In this document: in pieces, positions 16,595 to 27,145 of the stretch
How the letters are laid out: each line of letters opens with the position of its first letter
How positions within the stretch are numbered: the first letter of the stretch is position 1
Origin: Pectobacterium sp. CFBP8739
GTDB lineage: Bacteria; Pseudomonadota; Gammaproteobacteria; Enterobacterales; Enterobacteriaceae
NCBI RefSeq assembly: GCF_013449375.1
Contig: NZ_JACDRR010000011.1
Span: forward strand, 124,001-188,000
Direction: 5' to 3'
Length of the DNA stretch: 64,000 nucleotides
Position numbers and translations under genes: made by a program
Notes under the pieces: generated by a model
The model's database searches: none
What the model was told of the DNA's origin: nothing
The model's input: the letters and a program-made list of their open reading frames with translations, nothing else

Positions 16595-17062
16595 TCAGAA
16601 CGGAGGGGCGCGCACCACTGGAGAAGCATAGCGTTCAGGAAGGACAATACGGGAGATAAAATGAATAACCCGTGCTGCGGATAAAGGGGCGGTCAGTATG
16701 GGGTTGAGAGATCCTGCTGCGAATAGCGCTGGGGTATATGAAAAGAGTACACAGTAACCGCAAGCGGCATGATCCATCATCATCGACGGCGATGAAGGAG
16801 AATGGTGTGATGGCGTTGCGTGGTGCCCGGACATCGTGTGCCCGGTATGCGATTGCTCCGCTAGGTTGCCGCTGTGGCTGGTGTGCGCTGTTGCACTATT
16901 GTCATGGCGCTCATCTTCATGATGCCCCTGTTCATGAACGCGATGCTCACGTTCGTGAAGCACCAGTGTTTGTGAAATCACGGGTGCAACGAAGATGGTC
17001 AAAATAGCGAAGATACCGACCCAGGCTGGGAAACGTCGCCGTTGTAGCGCGGACAAAAGCAT
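16595..17062 (-). CDS. His-rich DUF2946-like protein, putative copper-related
   Basis: A 155-residue protein with an N-terminal hydrophobic helix (FPAWVGIFAILTIFVAPVIS), a remarkable His-rich middle (about residues 36-95; many HEQGHH, HTSHSG, HHATPSHH type runs), then the DUF2946 signature DHAACGYCVLFSYTP with a CxxC motif near residues 97-111, and a weakly hydrophobic C-terminal part. The composition points to binding of copper or a similar metal in the periplasm. It is the first gene of a two-gene unit with the PepSY protein, an arrangement known for copper-uptake or reductase-like clusters. No metal-regulator box was recognised upstream. Function is inferred. Confidence 0.75.
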   Translation of the reverse strand: MLLSALQRRRFPAWVGIFAILTIFVAPVISQTLVLHEREHRVHEQGHHEDERHDNSATAHTSHSGNLAEQSHTGHTMSGHHATPSHHSPSSPSMMMDHAACGYCVLFSYTPALFAAGSLNPILTAPLSAARVIHFISRIVLPERYASPVVRAPPF

Positions 17063-17438
17063 AGCAGTCTTAATTCAACAGTACCGAGTTCAGTCAGGGA
17101 GTGTACTTTACTTGTCCCTGCATTGTTACACAAATGTTTATACCGATAGGCCTCAGGCAACATGCGAACCGATGCCAATATTCATTCCTGTGTGGATCGG
17201 TGGCGCGCCAGAAAATTGCACGGGCGTAAACGGAATAATCCTACGCACGCATCAGTCGATATTCGCTATAGTCCGTGGCTGTTTTCCACGTTTACTACTC
17301 GGTTTATCATGCTTTAGCGTTCTCGTTGTTTAAACGCTGACCTATTATGATGAACAATATCTTTATCAAGTTGTCGGAAAGCTAACTTATCCATTAATAT
17401 GGATTTTAGTTGATTGAAGCACACGAACAGGGGGAGCT
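17063..17438. other. Intergenic region between DUF2946-like gene and opgG
   Basis: 376 bp between divergent genes must hold the opgGH promoter and the promoter of the metal cassette. I see a small palindrome TCCAT-TAAT-ATGGA near 17391-17404 but no recognisable operator or gene. Confidence 0.4.
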
Positions 17439-19007
17439 GTGCTGGATAATAAATTTGGGTTTAAACAGCGGGTTGCTAGCCTTCGCTGGCTGTCCGCCGC
17501 CGTTATGCTGTCTGTCAGCGCAGTGCCGGCGTGGGCATTCTCTATTGATGATGTGGCACAGCAGGCTGAAAAGCTGGCTGGAAAAGGTTTTGAAGCGCCG
17601 AAAAGTAATCTTCCTGCGCAATTCCGTGATATGAAATTTGCGGACTACCAGCAAATTCGTTTCAATAACGACAAATCATACTGGAATAATGTACAGACGC
17701 CTTTCAAACTCCAGTTTTACCATCAGGGCATGTATTTCGATACCCCGGTGAAAATTAATGAAGTGACGGCGACAACGGTTGATGAGATTAAATACTCTTC
17801 TGAGTATTTTGATTTTGGCTCCGTCAACCACGATCCTGAAACGGTTAAGAATCTCGGTTTTGCCGGTTTTAAAGTTCTCTATCCGATCAATAAAGCCGAT
17901 AAGAACGATGAAATCGTCAGTATGCTGGGTGCCAGCTATTTCCGTGTGGTAGGTAAAGGCCAGATTTATGGCTTATCTGCGCGTGGTTTGGCGATCGATA
18001 CCGCGTTGCCTTCTGGTGAAGAGTTCCCACGTTTCCGTGAGTTCTGGATTGAACGTCCAAAACCAAATGATAAACACCTGGTGATTTATGCACTGTTGGA
18101 TTCTCCACGTGCCGCAGGAGCTTATCGGTTTACCGTTTACCCAGGGCGTGACAGCGTCGTAGACGTTCAGGCTAAAGTGTTCATGCGTGACAAAGTGGGC
18201 AAGCTAGGCATCGCTCCGCTGACCAGTATGTATCTGTTTGGGCCGAACCAGCCGTCGCCGACGCTGAACTACCGTCCAGCACTGAATGACTCTAACGGTT
18301 TGTCAATTCATGCCGGTAATGGTGAATGGATTTGGCGTCCGCTGAATAATCCTAAGCACCTGTCCGTGAGCACTTACGCGATAGAAAATCCGAAAGGGTT
18401 TGGTCTGCTGCAACGCGGTCGTGATTTTACTGCTTATGAAGATCTCGACGATCGTTACGATCTGCGCCCAAGCGGCTGGGTTGAACCGAAAGGCGAGTGG
18501 GGTAAAGGAAAAGTCGAGCTGGTTGAAATTCCTACTGCGGATGAAACCAACGACAACATCGTTGCTTTCTGGACGCCTGATGTGTTGCCAGAAACGGGCA
18601 AACCTCTGGATCTTAAATATCGTCTGCACTTTACGCGCGACGAAGATCAACTGCATTCCCCTAACATCGCCTATGTCCAACAGACTCGCCGTTCTGCCGG
18701 TGATGTGAAACAATCTAACCTGATCCGCCAGCCTGACGGCACGATCGCTTACATTGTGGATTTTGTTGGACCGAATTTAAAAGAGTTGGATGAGAACGCT
18801 CCAGTAGCCTCTCAGGTCAGCATTGGCGACAACGGCGAGATTGTAGAAAATAATGTTCGCTATAACCCAGTAACTCATGGTTGGCGTCTGACGCTGCGTT
18901 TGCGTGTGAAGGATGCGAAACAGCCGACCGAAATGAGAGCTGCGTTGGTTAATGGCGAGACGACATTGACTGAAACCTGGAGCAATCAGCTGCCTGCTAA
19001 TGAATAA
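17439..19007 (+). CDS. opgG: Osmoregulated periplasmic glucan biosynthesis protein OpgG
   Basis: OpgG (MdoG) acts in the periplasm in making branched beta-glucans of the OPG type, working with the membrane glucosyltransferase OpgH. The 522-residue product has a signal peptide (residues 1-33, cleavage after PAWA) and the mature protein, starting [17 protein letters not shown], aligns over its length with E. coli OpgG. Recognisable stretches are [43 protein letters not shown] and [12 protein letters not shown]. The start is GTG with GGGGAG upstream and gives about 11 more residues at the N-terminus than in E. coli. It overlaps opgH by 8 bp, so the two are translationally coupled. Loss of OPG abolishes virulence in soft-rot bacteria (known for Dickeya). 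Confidence 0.96.
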   Translation: MLDNKFGFKQRVASLRWLSAAVMLSVSAVPAWAFSIDDVAQQAEKLAGKGFEAPKSNLPAQFRDMKFADYQQIRFNNDKSYWNNVQTPFKLQFYHQGMYFDTPVKINEVTATTVDEIKYSSEYFDFGSVNHDPETVKNLGFAGFKVLYPINKADKNDEIVSMLGASYFRVVGKGQIYGLSARGLAIDTALPSGEEFPRFREFWIERPKPNDKHLVIYALLDSPRAAGAYRFTVYPGRDSVVDVQAKVFMRDKVGKLGIAPLTSMYLFGPNQPSPTLNYRPALNDSNGLSIHAGNGEWIWRPLNNPKHLSVSTYAIENPKGFGLLQRGRDFTAYEDLDDRYDLRPSGWVEPKGEWGKGKVELVEIPTADETNDNIVAFWTPDVLPETGKPLDLKYRLHFTRDEDQLHSPNIAYVQQTRRSAGDVKQSNLIRQPDGTIAYIVDFVGPNLKELDENAPVASQVSIGDNGEIVENNVRYNPVTHGWRLTLRLRVKDAKQPTEMRAALVNGETTLTETWSNQLPANE

Positions 19008-21564
19008 GTCAACTTCTTCTCTCGATTATATTGAGAAATTACCTCTGCCTGCCGAGCAGGCAGAGGTTCTTCGCGAAAAATTACCGCAAGCGGCCTGGAA
19101 CGATCAGGCCGTTTTGCATCAAACCTTATCTGAAAATAGCCAATCTGAAGGTCATCAGGTTAATGTTCAGGCCGAAGACGATGTTGCATTGCATTCCGTG
19201 CAGGCACGTCTTGAAATGGCTTGGGAAGATGGCCTGGACAACGGTAAGCAACTCGGCACTGACAGAGAAGGGCGGACGGCATTAAAAGCGATGCCCGTTA
19301 TTACTCGCGCTTCTATGTTCCCGGACGTCTGGCGGACGAATCCATTGGTTCGCTGGTGGGAAAGCCTGTTGGGCCGTACTGTGCCGCCTCGCCCTCATTA
19401 CAGCCCGGAAGAGAAAATTTCCGAAAACCGCTGGCGTCTGGTAGGGACAATCCGCCGCTATATTCTGCTGGTGTTAACGCTGTTTCAGACGGCGATCGCA
19501 ACCTGGTACATGAAAACCATCCTGCCTTATCAGGGATGGGCGCTCATCAATCCGTTTGAAATGGCAGGGCAACCGTGGACGCGCTCGCTGATGCAACTGC
19601 TTCCTTATGTGTTGCAAAGCGGCATACTGGTTCTGTTTGCCGTGTTGTTCTGCTGGGTGTCTGCGGGGTTCTGGACCGCACTGATGGGGTTCTTGCAACT
19701 GCTGATTGGTCGAGATAAATACAGTATCTCTTCCACAACGGTGGGTAATGAACCGCTGAACCCAGAGCATCGCACGGCGTTAATCATGCCGATTTGTAAC
19801 GAAGACGTAGAACGCGTATTTGCGGGATTGCGTGCGACGTATGAATCTGTTGAAGCGACGGGCAATCTTGAGCATTTTGATATTTACGTTCTGAGCGACA
19901 GTAACGATCCCGATATCTGTGTGGCAGAGCAAAAAGCCTGGATGGAGCTGTGTCGTGATGTCGGCGGTGCAGGGCGTATTTTCTATCGCCGTCGCCGTCG
20001 CCGCGTTAAACGTAAAAGCGGCAATATCGATGACTTCTGCCGCCGCTGGGGCAACCAGTACAGCTACATGGTCATTCTGGATGCCGATAGCGTCATGAGC
20101 GGTGAATGCTTGACGTCTCTGGTCAGGCTGATGGAAGCGAACCCGAACGCGGGTATCATCCAGTCTTCACCGAAAGCGTCAGGTATGGATACGCTATATG
20201 CACGCTGTCAGCAGTTTGCGACGCGTGTTTACGGCCCGCTGTTCACTGCTGGCCTGCACTTCTGGCAACTGGGTGAATCACATTACTGGGGACATAACGC
20301 GATTATCCGCGTGAAACCGTTCATCGAGCACTGTGCTTTGGCACCGCTGCCGGGTGAAGGGTCGTTTGCTGGTGCGATTCTTTCTCACGACTTCGTCGAA
20401 GCGGCGCTGATGCGTCGCGCAGGGTGGGGGGTGTGGATCGCCTACGATCTTCCGGGAAGTTATGAAGAGCTGCCGCCTAACCTGCTGGATGAGCTGAAAC
20501 GTGACCGTCGCTGGTGCCATGGTAACCTGATGAACTTCCGGCTGTTCCTGGTCAAAGGTATGCATCCGGTTCACCGCGCTGTTTTCCTTACCGGCGTAAT
20601 GTCTTATCTGTCGGCACCGCTGTGGTTTATGTTCCTGATGCTTTCTACCGCGTTACAGGTTGTGCATACGCTTATGGAGCCTCAGTATTTCCTGCAACCT
20701 CGGCAGTTGTTCCCCGTCTGGCCACAGTGGCGGCCGGAACTGGCTATCGCACTGTTCTCGACGACGTTGGTCTTGCTGTTTTTGCCAAAACTATTGAGCG
20801 TGATTCTGGTGTGGGCGAAAGGCGCAAAAGAATACGGCGGTGCTTTCCGAGTATTTATTTCGCTGTTGCTGGAAATGCTGTTCTCGGTCTTGCTGGCACC
20901 GGTTCGTATGTTGTTCCACACGGTGTTTGTTGTCAGTGCGTTTCTCGGCTGGTCGGTGCAGTGGAATTCTCCACAGCGTGACGACGATGCAACTCCGTGG
21001 AGCGAGGCGTTTGTGCGCCACGGTTCCCAATTGATTTTGGGGCTGGTTTGGGCGATTGGTATGGCATGGTTAGATCTGCGCTTCCTGTGGTGGCTGGCTC
21101 CGATAGTCTTCTCGCTGATATTGTCACCATTTGTTTCGGTGTATTCGAGCCGTGCGTCATTAGGGCTGGGCTGTAAACGTGCCAAGCTGTTGCTGATACC
21201 GGAAGAATTCAATCCGCCGCGTGAACTGGTTGCAACCGATGAATATTGTCGACTGAACCATCAGCGTAGGCTGGATAGCGGGTTTATGCAGGCTGTCTTT
21301 GATCCGTCAATTAACGCCCTTGCCAGCGCAATGGCGACGGCGCGTCATCGCTTTAGTCGGGCGATCGAAGACGTACGTGAAAAGAATGTGCGTGAGGCCT
21401 TGAATCGTAAGCCGGAAGAGGTGAGCAATAATCAACGTCTGGCACTGCTTAGCGATCCCGTTACGATCTCGCGCTTACACTATCATGTGTGGCAAAAACC
21501 TGAAGCCTATGCTGCGTGGATTGAGTCTTACCAGAAACTTCCCGCACCTCATATCAAAGGCTAA
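19000..21564 (+). CDS. opgH: Glucans biosynthesis glucosyltransferase OpgH
   Basis: OpgH (MdoH) is a GT2-family inner membrane glucosyltransferase that forms the linear beta-1,2-glucan backbone from UDP-glucose, and in E. coli also restrains FtsZ assembly when UDP-glucose is high. The 854-residue protein has a long cytosolic N-terminus, a TM pair near residues 150-230, the glycosyltransferase domain ([22 protein letters not shown] with the metal-binding D-x-D-type motif; [14 protein letters not shown] as the acceptor/base motif; R-R-W-C-H-G-N in the Q/RxxRW position) and several C-terminal membrane segments from about residue 515. It uses an ATG that overlaps the opgG stop. A strong terminator follows. 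Confidence 0.96.
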   Translation: MNKSTSSLDYIEKLPLPAEQAEVLREKLPQAAWNDQAVLHQTLSENSQSEGHQVNVQAEDDVALHSVQARLEMAWEDGLDNGKQLGTDREGRTALKAMPVITRASMFPDVWRTNPLVRWWESLLGRTVPPRPHYSPEEKISENRWRLVGTIRRYILLVLTLFQTAIATWYMKTILPYQGWALINPFEMAGQPWTRSLMQLLPYVLQSGILVLFAVLFCWVSAGFWTALMGFLQLLIGRDKYSISSTTVGNEPLNPEHRTALIMPICNEDVERVFAGLRATYESVEATGNLEHFDIYVLSDSNDPDICVAEQKAWMELCRDVGGAGRIFYRRRRRRVKRKSGNIDDFCRRWGNQYSYMVILDADSVMSGECLTSLVRLMEANPNAGIIQSSPKASGMDTLYARCQQFATRVYGPLFTAGLHFWQLGESHYWGHNAIIRVKPFIEHCALAPLPGEGSFAGAILSHDFVEAALMRRAGWGVWIAYDLPGSYEELPPNLLDELKRDRRWCHGNLMNFRLFLVKGMHPVHRAVFLTGVMSYLSAPLWFMFLMLSTALQVVHTLMEPQYFLQPRQLFPVWPQWRPELAIALFSTTLVLLFLPKLLSVILVWAKGAKEYGGAFRVFISLLLEMLFSVLLAPVRMLFHTVFVVSAFLGWSVQWNSPQRDDDATPWSEAFVRHGSQLILGLVWAIGMAWLDLRFLWWLAPIVFSLILSPFVSVYSSRASLGLGCKRAKLLLIPEEFNPPRELVATDEYCRLNHQRRLDSGFMQAVFDPSINALASAMATARHRFSRAIEDVREKNVREALNRKPEEVSNNQRLALLSDPVTISRLHYHVWQKPEAYAAWIESYQKLPAPHIKG

Positions 21565-21586
21565 CGTCGTGTTGGCATGAAAGATA

Positions 21587-21620
21587 AAGCAACGGCAACC
21601 AATTGCCGTTGCTTTTTTTT
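21587..21620 (+). terminator. Rho-independent terminator of opgGH
   Basis: Perfect 12-bp arms AAGCAACGGCAA/TTGCCGTTGCTT with a 4-nt loop are followed by eight T. Confidence 0.93.
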
Positions 21621-21691
21621 CGTCTGTCACTCTGTCACAAGGTAAGGTATCCCCGTTCCTGCAGTGAGTAACCGGTATAGAAAGGTGCTCG

Positions 21692-22612
21692 TTAATACAG
21701 GGGCAGCTCGCCTTCTGGGCGGGTTTTGAAACGGCGGTGCAGCCACATGTATTGGTCACGTGCGAGCAGAATATTCTGTTCAACGATGTTGTTCATCCAC
21801 ACGGCAGTTTCGGTTTCATTATCTACAGGGGCATTCTGTTCTGCAGGTTGAATCAGCAGTTCATAGCCTTTTCCGTCAGGCTGGCGGCGTGGGACAAAAG
21901 GAATGACGGCAGGCCTCGCGGTCTTTATCAGCATATAACTACCGCGGGTTGTCGCTGCGTTATCGACGGTGAAGAGCGGAGCAAAGACACTACTTTGTGG
22001 GCCGTAATCATGATCGGGAGCATACCAGATGATCTCTCCCTGCTTGAGTGCGCGAATCATCCCTTTGAGATCTTTACGATCCAGCATGGACTTATTAGAA
22101 CGTAGTCTTCCCCAGGTCTGTAACCAATCGATCAGCTTGTTATCGTTTGGGCGGTACACACCGATACCAGGATTGTGCATGCCAAAGATACGGGCTCCCA
22201 ATTCCAGCGTCAGGAAATGCAGACCAATGAGCAACACGCCTTGCTGCTTTTCCAATACAGGGCGGATATGTTCAAGCCCAGTCACCGTAAACCAGCGTTC
22301 GATACGCCAGTTTGGCCAAAACCAGGCCATACCGGTTTCAATTACGCCCATGCCGACAGATTCAAAATTTTTCCTGACTAATGCATCACGCTCAGCCTGC
22401 GGCATGTCGGGAAAGCACAGTTCGAGGTTACGGGCGGCAACGTTGACGCGCTTTGGCAATAGACGCAGAGCCAAATGACCCAGTGCGGTACCGATACGAT
22501 ACAGAACGGGATAGGGAAGTAAAACGATGAGGTAAAGGATGCCGATGCCCAACCAGGTGAGCCAGTAGCGCGGATGTAGCAATGAACGATTAAAAGAAGG
22601 GATTTGTGTCAT
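21692..22612 (-). CDS. lpxL: Lipid A biosynthesis lauroyl acyltransferase
   Basis: LpxL transfers a lauroyl chain from acyl-ACP to Kdo2-lipid IVA at the inner face of the cytoplasmic membrane. The 306-residue length fits LpxL/LpxP. There is one N-terminal membrane anchor (about residues 17-37), and the catalytic HX4E motif is HFLTLE with H132 and E137. [21 protein letters not shown] and [20 protein letters not shown] are typical. The E. coli paralogue LpxP (cold-shock palmitoleoyl transferase) cannot be excluded by motif alone; the location after opgGH and before trhO is that of lpxL, so I favour LpxL. Confidence 0.92.
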   Translation of the reverse strand: MTQIPSFNRSLLHPRYWLTWLGIGILYLIVLLPYPVLYRIGTALGHLALRLLPKRVNVAARNLELCFPDMPQAERDALVRKNFESVGMGVIETGMAWFWPNWRIERWFTVTGLEHIRPVLEKQQGVLLIGLHFLTLELGARIFGMHNPGIGVYRPNDNKLIDWLQTWGRLRSNKSMLDRKDLKGMIRALKQGEIIWYAPDHDYGPQSSVFAPLFTVDNAATTRGSYMLIKTARPAVIPFVPRRQPDGKGYELLIQPAEQNAPVDNETETAVWMNNIVEQNILLARDQYMWLHRRFKTRPEGELPLY

Positions 22613-22870
22613 GGCCTCAGTATCAATATTTTGGTGCTGCTCAGCACGCGAACCGTTAAAAAACTAGTTAATGGTTAACTGCAAGATAGATTATTACGGC
22701 GCTTTGCCAATAACACAAATTACCGCTGCGTTATTGACTGATTTTTATGCAGAAAACGGCTGTGATCGTATCATTTTCAGCAAATGAGTTTTAACCTTTG
22801 GTGGCATGATGTGTGGTGAGATAGAGAAGCGGCGACCCAGATAGAATCGCCTGACATAACGTATTTGTTG

Positions 22871-23965
22871 CTATTGTTTGAAAATGCCCTTGGCGTAGCG
22901 TGGTTCACTACGCCAGTATTGTGCCGGGGCGGAAATCTGCGAACCCAGTCTGGCGGCCGCATGCCATGGCCAACGGGGATCGAAGAGGATGGCGCGAGCC
23001 AGCCCGATAGCGTCTGCCTCACCGGTTGCAACGATCGCTTCTGCTTGTTCCGGCTCGGTTATCAATCCAACGGCGATGGTGGTGATGCCAACCTCTTGTT
23101 TAATCCGCTGCGCATACGGTACCTGATAATTAGGCGCAGGATGGATTTGTTGCAACGGCGACAGACCGCCACTGGATACGTGGATGAAATCACAGCCTAG
23201 TTCGTGCAGCGCTTGACTAAGTTGTACCGACTGCTCCAGATCCCAACCACCCTCAACGCCATCTGTCGCAGAAATTCGCACGCCAACGGCTTTATGTGCG
23301 GGGAAAACATCGCGTATTGCGCGGTAAATTTCAACGACCAGACGCATCCGATTCTGAAGCGACCCTCCGTAGTTATCCGTGCGATGATTTGTCAGCGGTG
23401 AAAGGAACTGATGCAGCAAATAACCGTGAGCGGCGTGAATTTCTATCAGATCAAAGCCCAGACGATCCGCGCGTTTAGCTGAATCCACGAACGAATTAAT
23501 TAATGCATGGATGTGCTGTTCTGACATTTCCAGCGGTGCCGCATCGCTGGTGTTGTAAGGGAGAGCGGATGGCGCAATGGTTTGCCAGCCTCCCTGTTCC
23601 GGACGCAAAAATGCGCGTCCGCTCCACGGAACGTCCGTTGAGGCTTTGCGGCCCGCGTGGCCCAATTGTATGCCAAGAGGCATGGCAGAATAGGTTTTGA
23701 CCGCGTTAACTGCGCCAGCAAGAGCCTGTTCTGTCGCGTCATCCCACAAACCAAGGTCGTGCGGGGAAATCCGGCCTTCCGGCGAAACCGCGGTAGCTTC
23801 GATGATGAGCAGGCCTGCCCCGGAATGTGACAGGTTACCTAAATGCATGGTATGCCAGGCCGTCGCTTTGCCATCCTCAGCCGAATACTGACACATGGGG
23901 GCGATGATGATCCGATTGGGCAGTTCGAGTTTGCCAAGTGATACGGGTGAGAAAAGCTGACTCAT
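22871..23965 (-). CDS. NADH:flavin oxidoreductase, YqjM/XenA-type Old Yellow Enzyme
   Basis: A 364-residue TIM-barrel FMN ene-reductase of the Old Yellow Enzyme family, reducing activated C=C bonds with NAD(P)H. The thermophilic-like/YqjM subgroup features are present: APMCQYSAEDG near the N-terminus, with the Cys that tunes the flavin (C25), IQLGHAGRKAS, the substrate-binding pair in EIHAAHGYLLHQFLSP, and the C-terminal VGLITEPEQAEAIV and GEADAIGLARA phosphate-binding region. AAGGAT precedes the ATG. E. coli has no gene at this point between lpxL and trhO, so this is an insertion relative to it. A tandem 19-bp repeat lies in the upstream region. Physiological substrate unknown; likely xenobiotic or plant-derived enones, an inference. 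Confidence 0.92.
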   Translation of the reverse strand: MSQLFSPVSLGKLELPNRIIIAPMCQYSAEDGKATAWHTMHLGNLSHSGAGLLIIEATAVSPEGRISPHDLGLWDDATEQALAGAVNAVKTYSAMPLGIQLGHAGRKASTDVPWSGRAFLRPEQGGWQTIAPSALPYNTSDAAPLEMSEQHIHALINSFVDSAKRADRLGFDLIEIHAAHGYLLHQFLSPLTNHRTDNYGGSLQNRMRLVVEIYRAIRDVFPAHKAVGVRISATDGVEGGWDLEQSVQLSQALHELGCDFIHVSSGGLSPLQQIHPAPNYQVPYAQRIKQEVGITTIAVGLITEPEQAEAIVATGEADAIGLARAILFDPRWPWHAAARLGSQISAPAQYWRSEPRYAKGIFKQ

Positions 23966-24018
23966 AATGACAGATCCTTCGATGATGATACTTCATGAAA
24001 GCAAAAATGAATCCCAGA

Positions 24019-24056
24019 GGTCATGGGTTTACGGTAAGGTCATCGGTTTACGGTAG
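24019..24056. repeat. Tandem 19-bp direct repeat upstream of the OYE gene
   Basis: GGTCATgGGTTTACGGTAa and GGTCATcGGTTTACGGTAg follow each other directly with two mismatches. They lie 54 bp upstream of the OYE start codon, within the divergent region shared with trhO, so a paired operator is one possibility and a simple duplication another. Confidence 0.75.
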
Positions 24057-24091
24057 ATCACTCTTTGACGTCGCGCTATTCATTTCATGCC

Positions 24092-24120
24092 CTGACAGTC
24101 ACCACGCTATCAGGTATGAT
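24092..24120 (+). promoter_or_regulatory. Sigma-70 promoter of trhO
   Basis: CTGACA, a 17-bp spacer and TATGAT give a good vegetative promoter, with a predicted start about 75 bp before the trhO start codon. Activity is inferred. Confidence 0.6.
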
Positions 24121-24200
24121 GCCGAGCGATTTCATATATCGAGCGATGTCTCGATGATGAACGCCACACGCTAACCTCAATGAAGACAGGAACGTACACC

Positions 24201-25268
24201 ATGCCAGTGTTACATAACCGGATTTCTAATGAGGAACTGAAGGCGCGTATGCTTGCGGAAACCGAGCCGCGTACCACAGTTTCTTTCTATAAATATTTCA
24301 CTATTGATGATCCAAAAGCCTTTCGCGATAGTCTGTATATTCAGCTTGAGCAATGTCAGGTTTTCGGTCGCATTTATATTGCGACTGAGGGGATTAACGC
24401 ACAAATCAGCGTGCCCAATAATCAGTTCGAGGCCTTTAAGGCGGTATTGTTCAGTGTGCACCCGGCGCTCGATCAGATTCGCTTAAATATCGCTCTGGAA
24501 GATGACGGGAAATCGTTCTGGGTATTGCGTATGAAAGTACGCGAACGGATTGTCGCTGATGGGATTGACGATCCGACATTTAACCCAGCGAATGTCGGGC
24601 AATACCTGAAAGCCGATCAGGTTAATGCGATGGCTGACGATCCCGACACCGTGTTCGTCGATATGCGTAACCATTACGAATATGAAGTCGGGCACTTCGA
24701 GAATGCGCTGGAAGTGCCGTCGGATACGTTTCGTGAGCAGTTGCCGATGGCAGTTGAAATGCTTGATGAGTCGCGCGACAAAAATATTGTCATGTACTGC
24801 ACAGGCGGGATTCGTTGCGAGAAGGCCAGCGCCTACATGTTGCATCATGGCTTTAAGAACGTGTATCACGTCGAGGGCGGTATTATTGAATATACACGTC
24901 AGGCTAAAGCTCAGGGATTACCGTTGAAGTTTATCGGCAAGAATTTCGTGTTTGATGAACGAATGGGAGAGCGCATTTCTGATGACGTTATCGCGCATTG
25001 CCATCAGTGCGGAGCGTCGTGTGATAGTCACACTAACTGTCGTAATGAAGGGTGCCATCTTCTGTTTATCCAGTGTCCTGCCTGCGCTGCAAAATACGAA
25101 GGCTGCTGTAGTACGCAATGTCAGGATGAAATGAAGCTGCCGCTTGAAGAACAACGAGCGATACGCAGCGGGCGTGAAAATGGAATGAAGATCTTTAATA
25201 AATCCAAAGGATTATTACAGTCAACGCTGCACATTCCTGCTCCTGGCGCGAAAGATAAGACTGAATAA
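24201..25268 (+). CDS. trhO: tRNA uridine(34) hydroxylase TrhO (YceA, rhodanese family)
   Basis: TrhO catalyses oxygen-dependent 5-hydroxylation of U34 in tRNA, the first step to 5-(carboxy)methoxyuridine. The 355-residue protein has the family N-terminus [17 protein letters not shown], an acylphosphatase-like segment, a rhodanese domain (about residues 135-235) with the active loop [12 protein letters not shown], and a Cys-rich C-terminal segment ([14 protein letters not shown] ... [16 protein letters not shown]). The ATG at 24201 matches the family; an in-frame ATG at 24180 adds seven unrelated residues. Followed by a bidirectional terminator shared with yceI. Confidence 0.95.
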   Translation: MPVLHNRISNEELKARMLAETEPRTTVSFYKYFTIDDPKAFRDSLYIQLEQCQVFGRIYIATEGINAQISVPNNQFEAFKAVLFSVHPALDQIRLNIALEDDGKSFWVLRMKVRERIVADGIDDPTFNPANVGQYLKADQVNAMADDPDTVFVDMRNHYEYEVGHFENALEVPSDTFREQLPMAVEMLDESRDKNIVMYCTGGIRCEKASAYMLHHGFKNVYHVEGGIIEYTRQAKAQGLPLKFIGKNFVFDERMGERISDDVIAHCHQCGASCDSHTNCRNEGCHLLFIQCPACAAKYEGCCSTQCQDEMKLPLEEQRAIRSGRENGMKIFNKSKGLLQSTLHIPAPGAKDKTE

Positions 25269-25292
25269 TTAGCGGTTAACCGTGTAATAGAA

Positions 25293-25319
25293 AAAGCCCT
25301 TTCCACAGGAAAGGGCTTT
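25293..25319. terminator. Bidirectional terminator between trhO and yceI
   Basis: Arms AAAGCCCTTTCC/GGAAAGGGCTTT, 12 bp and perfect, with a 3-nt loop; A/T tracts flank the stem, stronger on the minus-strand side. Confidence 0.85.
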
Positions 25320-25343
25320 GTTCTGTTGATGTTCAGTGTCGCC

Positions 25344-25922
25344 TTATTTCTGGCGAACGCCTTCAACGGAAATAATCAGTTCTACATCCTGCGAAGCTGG
25401 GCCCAAATCTGTCGTGATGTTGAAGTCTTTCAACTTGATAGTGCCTTCAGCTTGAAAACCTGCACGATAACCACCCCAAGGATCATCGCCCTGACCGATC
25501 AGTTTGGCATCTAGCTTAACCGGCTTGGTGACGCCATTTAATGTCAGGTTGCCGGTGATATCGTAATCTTCACCGTCTTTCTTCACTTCAGTGGAGATAA
25601 ACGTTGCCTGCGGATGCTTGGTAACGTTTAAAAATTCTGCGCTGCGAAGGTGTTTGTCACGCTCAGCGTGGTTAGTGTCAACGCTGTTAGTGTTGATAGT
25701 GACATTTACTTTATCTGCTGATGGATTTTTCTCATCAAAGGTAAAGGCGCCATCGAAGTCGTTAAAGCTGCCGTAAAGCCAGCTGTAACCAAGGTGTTTA
25801 ATGCGGAATTCAATAAACGCGTGCTGGCCTTCTTTATCGAACTTGTACTCTGCCGCCAGTGCAGAACCGGCAGAGGCAAGCATGGATACTGCAGTCAGGC
25901 TCAGTAGTGTTTTCTTCAGCAT
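25344..25922 (-). CDS. yceI: YceI family periplasmic protein
   Basis: The 192-residue secreted protein has a signal peptide (residues 1-23, cleavage after GSALA) and one YceI-like lipocalin-type beta-barrel domain, which in homologues binds polyisoprenoids such as ubiquinone-8. Recognised stretches are [43 protein letters not shown] and [13 protein letters not shown]. It is translated after yceJ (27-bp gap) and the two probably form one unit. In E. coli yceI is induced by high pH and osmotic stress. Confidence 0.94.
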   Translation of the reverse strand: MLKKTLLSLTAVSMLASAGSALAAEYKFDKEGQHAFIEFRIKHLGYSWLYGSFNDFDGAFTFDEKNPSADKVNVTINTNSVDTNHAERDKHLRSAEFLNVTKHPQATFISTEVKKDGEDYDITGNLTLNGVTKPVKLDAKLIGQGDDPWGGYRAGFQAEGTIKLKDFNITTDLGPASQDVELIISVEGVRQK

Positions 25923-25949
25923 TGGTATTTCTCCATAAAATCCATAAGG

Positions 25950-26504
25950 TTAATGAACGTTGCGACCCAACATTCGTTTCAACGTGCTATCACCATCTAT
26001 AAAGTGGTGTTTTAATGCGGCTAAACCGTGCAGTGCTGATAAGGCAACCACCGCCCATGCAAGATAAAGATGCACGTCGCCTGCTATATCGGCCTGATCC
26101 GTCAAGCCGCTGACAATGGCCGGAACAGAAAACCAGCCAAAAACGGGAACTGAATGCCCTTCGGCAGTGGAAATAAGATATCCACTAATCAGAATGGAGA
26201 ACAAAATAACGTAAAGCGCGATATGAGCGAGTGTGGCACCCACGCGAGTGACGGTAGCGTAACTTTTCAGTGGAGGCGGTGGTGGTGAAATAAAGCGCCA
26301 TATGACGCGAAAAATCATGACGGCAAAAAGCAGTACACCAATCGCTTTGTGAATTTCAGGTGCGCGGTGATACCAAACACTATAATAGTTAAGTGTCACC
26401 ATCCAAAGTCCTGAGGCGAACATGCCATAAACGGTTAACGCTGCAATCCAGTGCAGAAAAATGCTGATATGGCCGTAACGGGATGGGGAATTACGCCAAG
26501 TCAT
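25950..26504 (-). CDS. yceJ: Cytochrome b561 family protein
   Basis: A 184-residue four-helix membrane cytochrome b561 (YceJ). It starts TWRNSPSRYGHISIFLHWIAALTVYGMF, where two His residues fit heme ligation in helix 1, and continues with helices around RAPEIHKAIGVLLFAVMIFRVIW, VGATLAHIALYVILFSILISGYLI and VHLYLAWAVVALSALHGLAALKHHFID, which supply further His ligands. Likely passes electrons from quinol to an unknown periplasmic partner, possibly the YceI quinone-binding protein encoded next to it. Function is inferred from the family. Confidence 0.93.
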   Translation of the reverse strand: MTWRNSPSRYGHISIFLHWIAALTVYGMFASGLWMVTLNYYSVWYHRAPEIHKAIGVLLFAVMIFRVIWRFISPPPPPLKSYATVTRVGATLAHIALYVILFSILISGYLISTAEGHSVPVFGWFSVPAIVSGLTDQADIAGDVHLYLAWAVVALSALHGLAALKHHFIDGDSTLKRMLGRNVH

Positions 26505-26890
26505 ATTATGATTCCTTCAAGTTGAGTGCGTTTGTTAAACAAAAGCTAAACAGAAGCGAATGAAAGGTCAATGTAATATTTGTGATTATCACGTTACTAA
26601 ATTATGTAACAAATTTTTTGATTTTATTGTGAAAGTGAATTCAATTTTTTTGATAATTTAAGGGGAGAACCGTCACCTCAGCAGGAGAACAGTGGCAATA
26701 GCGAACAGAACAGGTTAGCTGCATCGCGGCTATAGGGGGATTGTGCTTCAGTCTGCGAGTCTTAAAACATGAGGAAAATACGGTATTCTGAAATAACAAT
26801 ACCGCCAATAGGGCGGTATTGTTATGAATGCAAAGGGTATGAACGCAAATTCATGGGTATTGAATATAATATTAATAACGCTATCAATGA
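26505..26890. other. Intergenic region between bssS and yceJ
   Basis: 386 bp with the yceJ promoter region, a palindrome GTTAC...GTAAC near 26590-26612, and the bssS terminator. AT-rich. No gene seen. Confidence 0.45.
26793..26825. terminator. Strong hairpin downstream of bssS
   Basis: Perfect 14-bp arms ATAACAATACCGCC/GGCGGTATTGTTAT with a 5-nt loop lie 66 bp after the bssS stop codon. The inner stem is GC-rich and the outer part acts as the A/U tract in both directions. Confidence 0.82.
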
Positions 26891-27145
26891 CTAATGTTTT
26901 CGATAATCACTGACGTCACAGTCTGTCGATTCGATTTTCGCAATACCAGCTTCAAGTATATGTATCAGCTGTCTGGCAACATCGGTCGTTAGCCAAAGGG
27001 TTCGATCAACATGTGCTTCGTCTGGTGCTTGATCCGCGGTGGATAAGTAGTGTAAACGGATCATCATGGCGTCATAACTGTCAACGGTGCTGATGTCCCA
27101 ACCTACAAGAGGATGTGTCTGAATAACTTCATTTTTTCTATCCAT
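26891..27145 (-). CDS. bssS: Biofilm formation regulator BssS
   Basis: The 84-residue protein matches BssS (YceP) nearly throughout: NEVIQTHPLVGWDISTVDSYDAMM at the N-terminus and TLWLTTDVARQLIHILEAGIAKIES near the C-terminus. In E. coli BssS influences biofilm formation, indole/AI-2 signalling and motility by an unknown mechanism. AAGGGG precedes the ATG at good spacing. Monocistronic with its own terminator. Confidence 0.94.
   Translation of the reverse strand: MDRKNEVIQTHPLVGWDISTVDSYDAMMIRLHYLSTADQAPDEAHVDRTLWLTTDVARQLIHILEAGIAKIESTDCDVSDYRKH

Noticed and set aside
16738-17333. Two overlapping plus-strand frames opposite the DUF2946-like gene
   Set aside because: Mirror frames of a His-rich gene; no ribosome site and no sensible composition.
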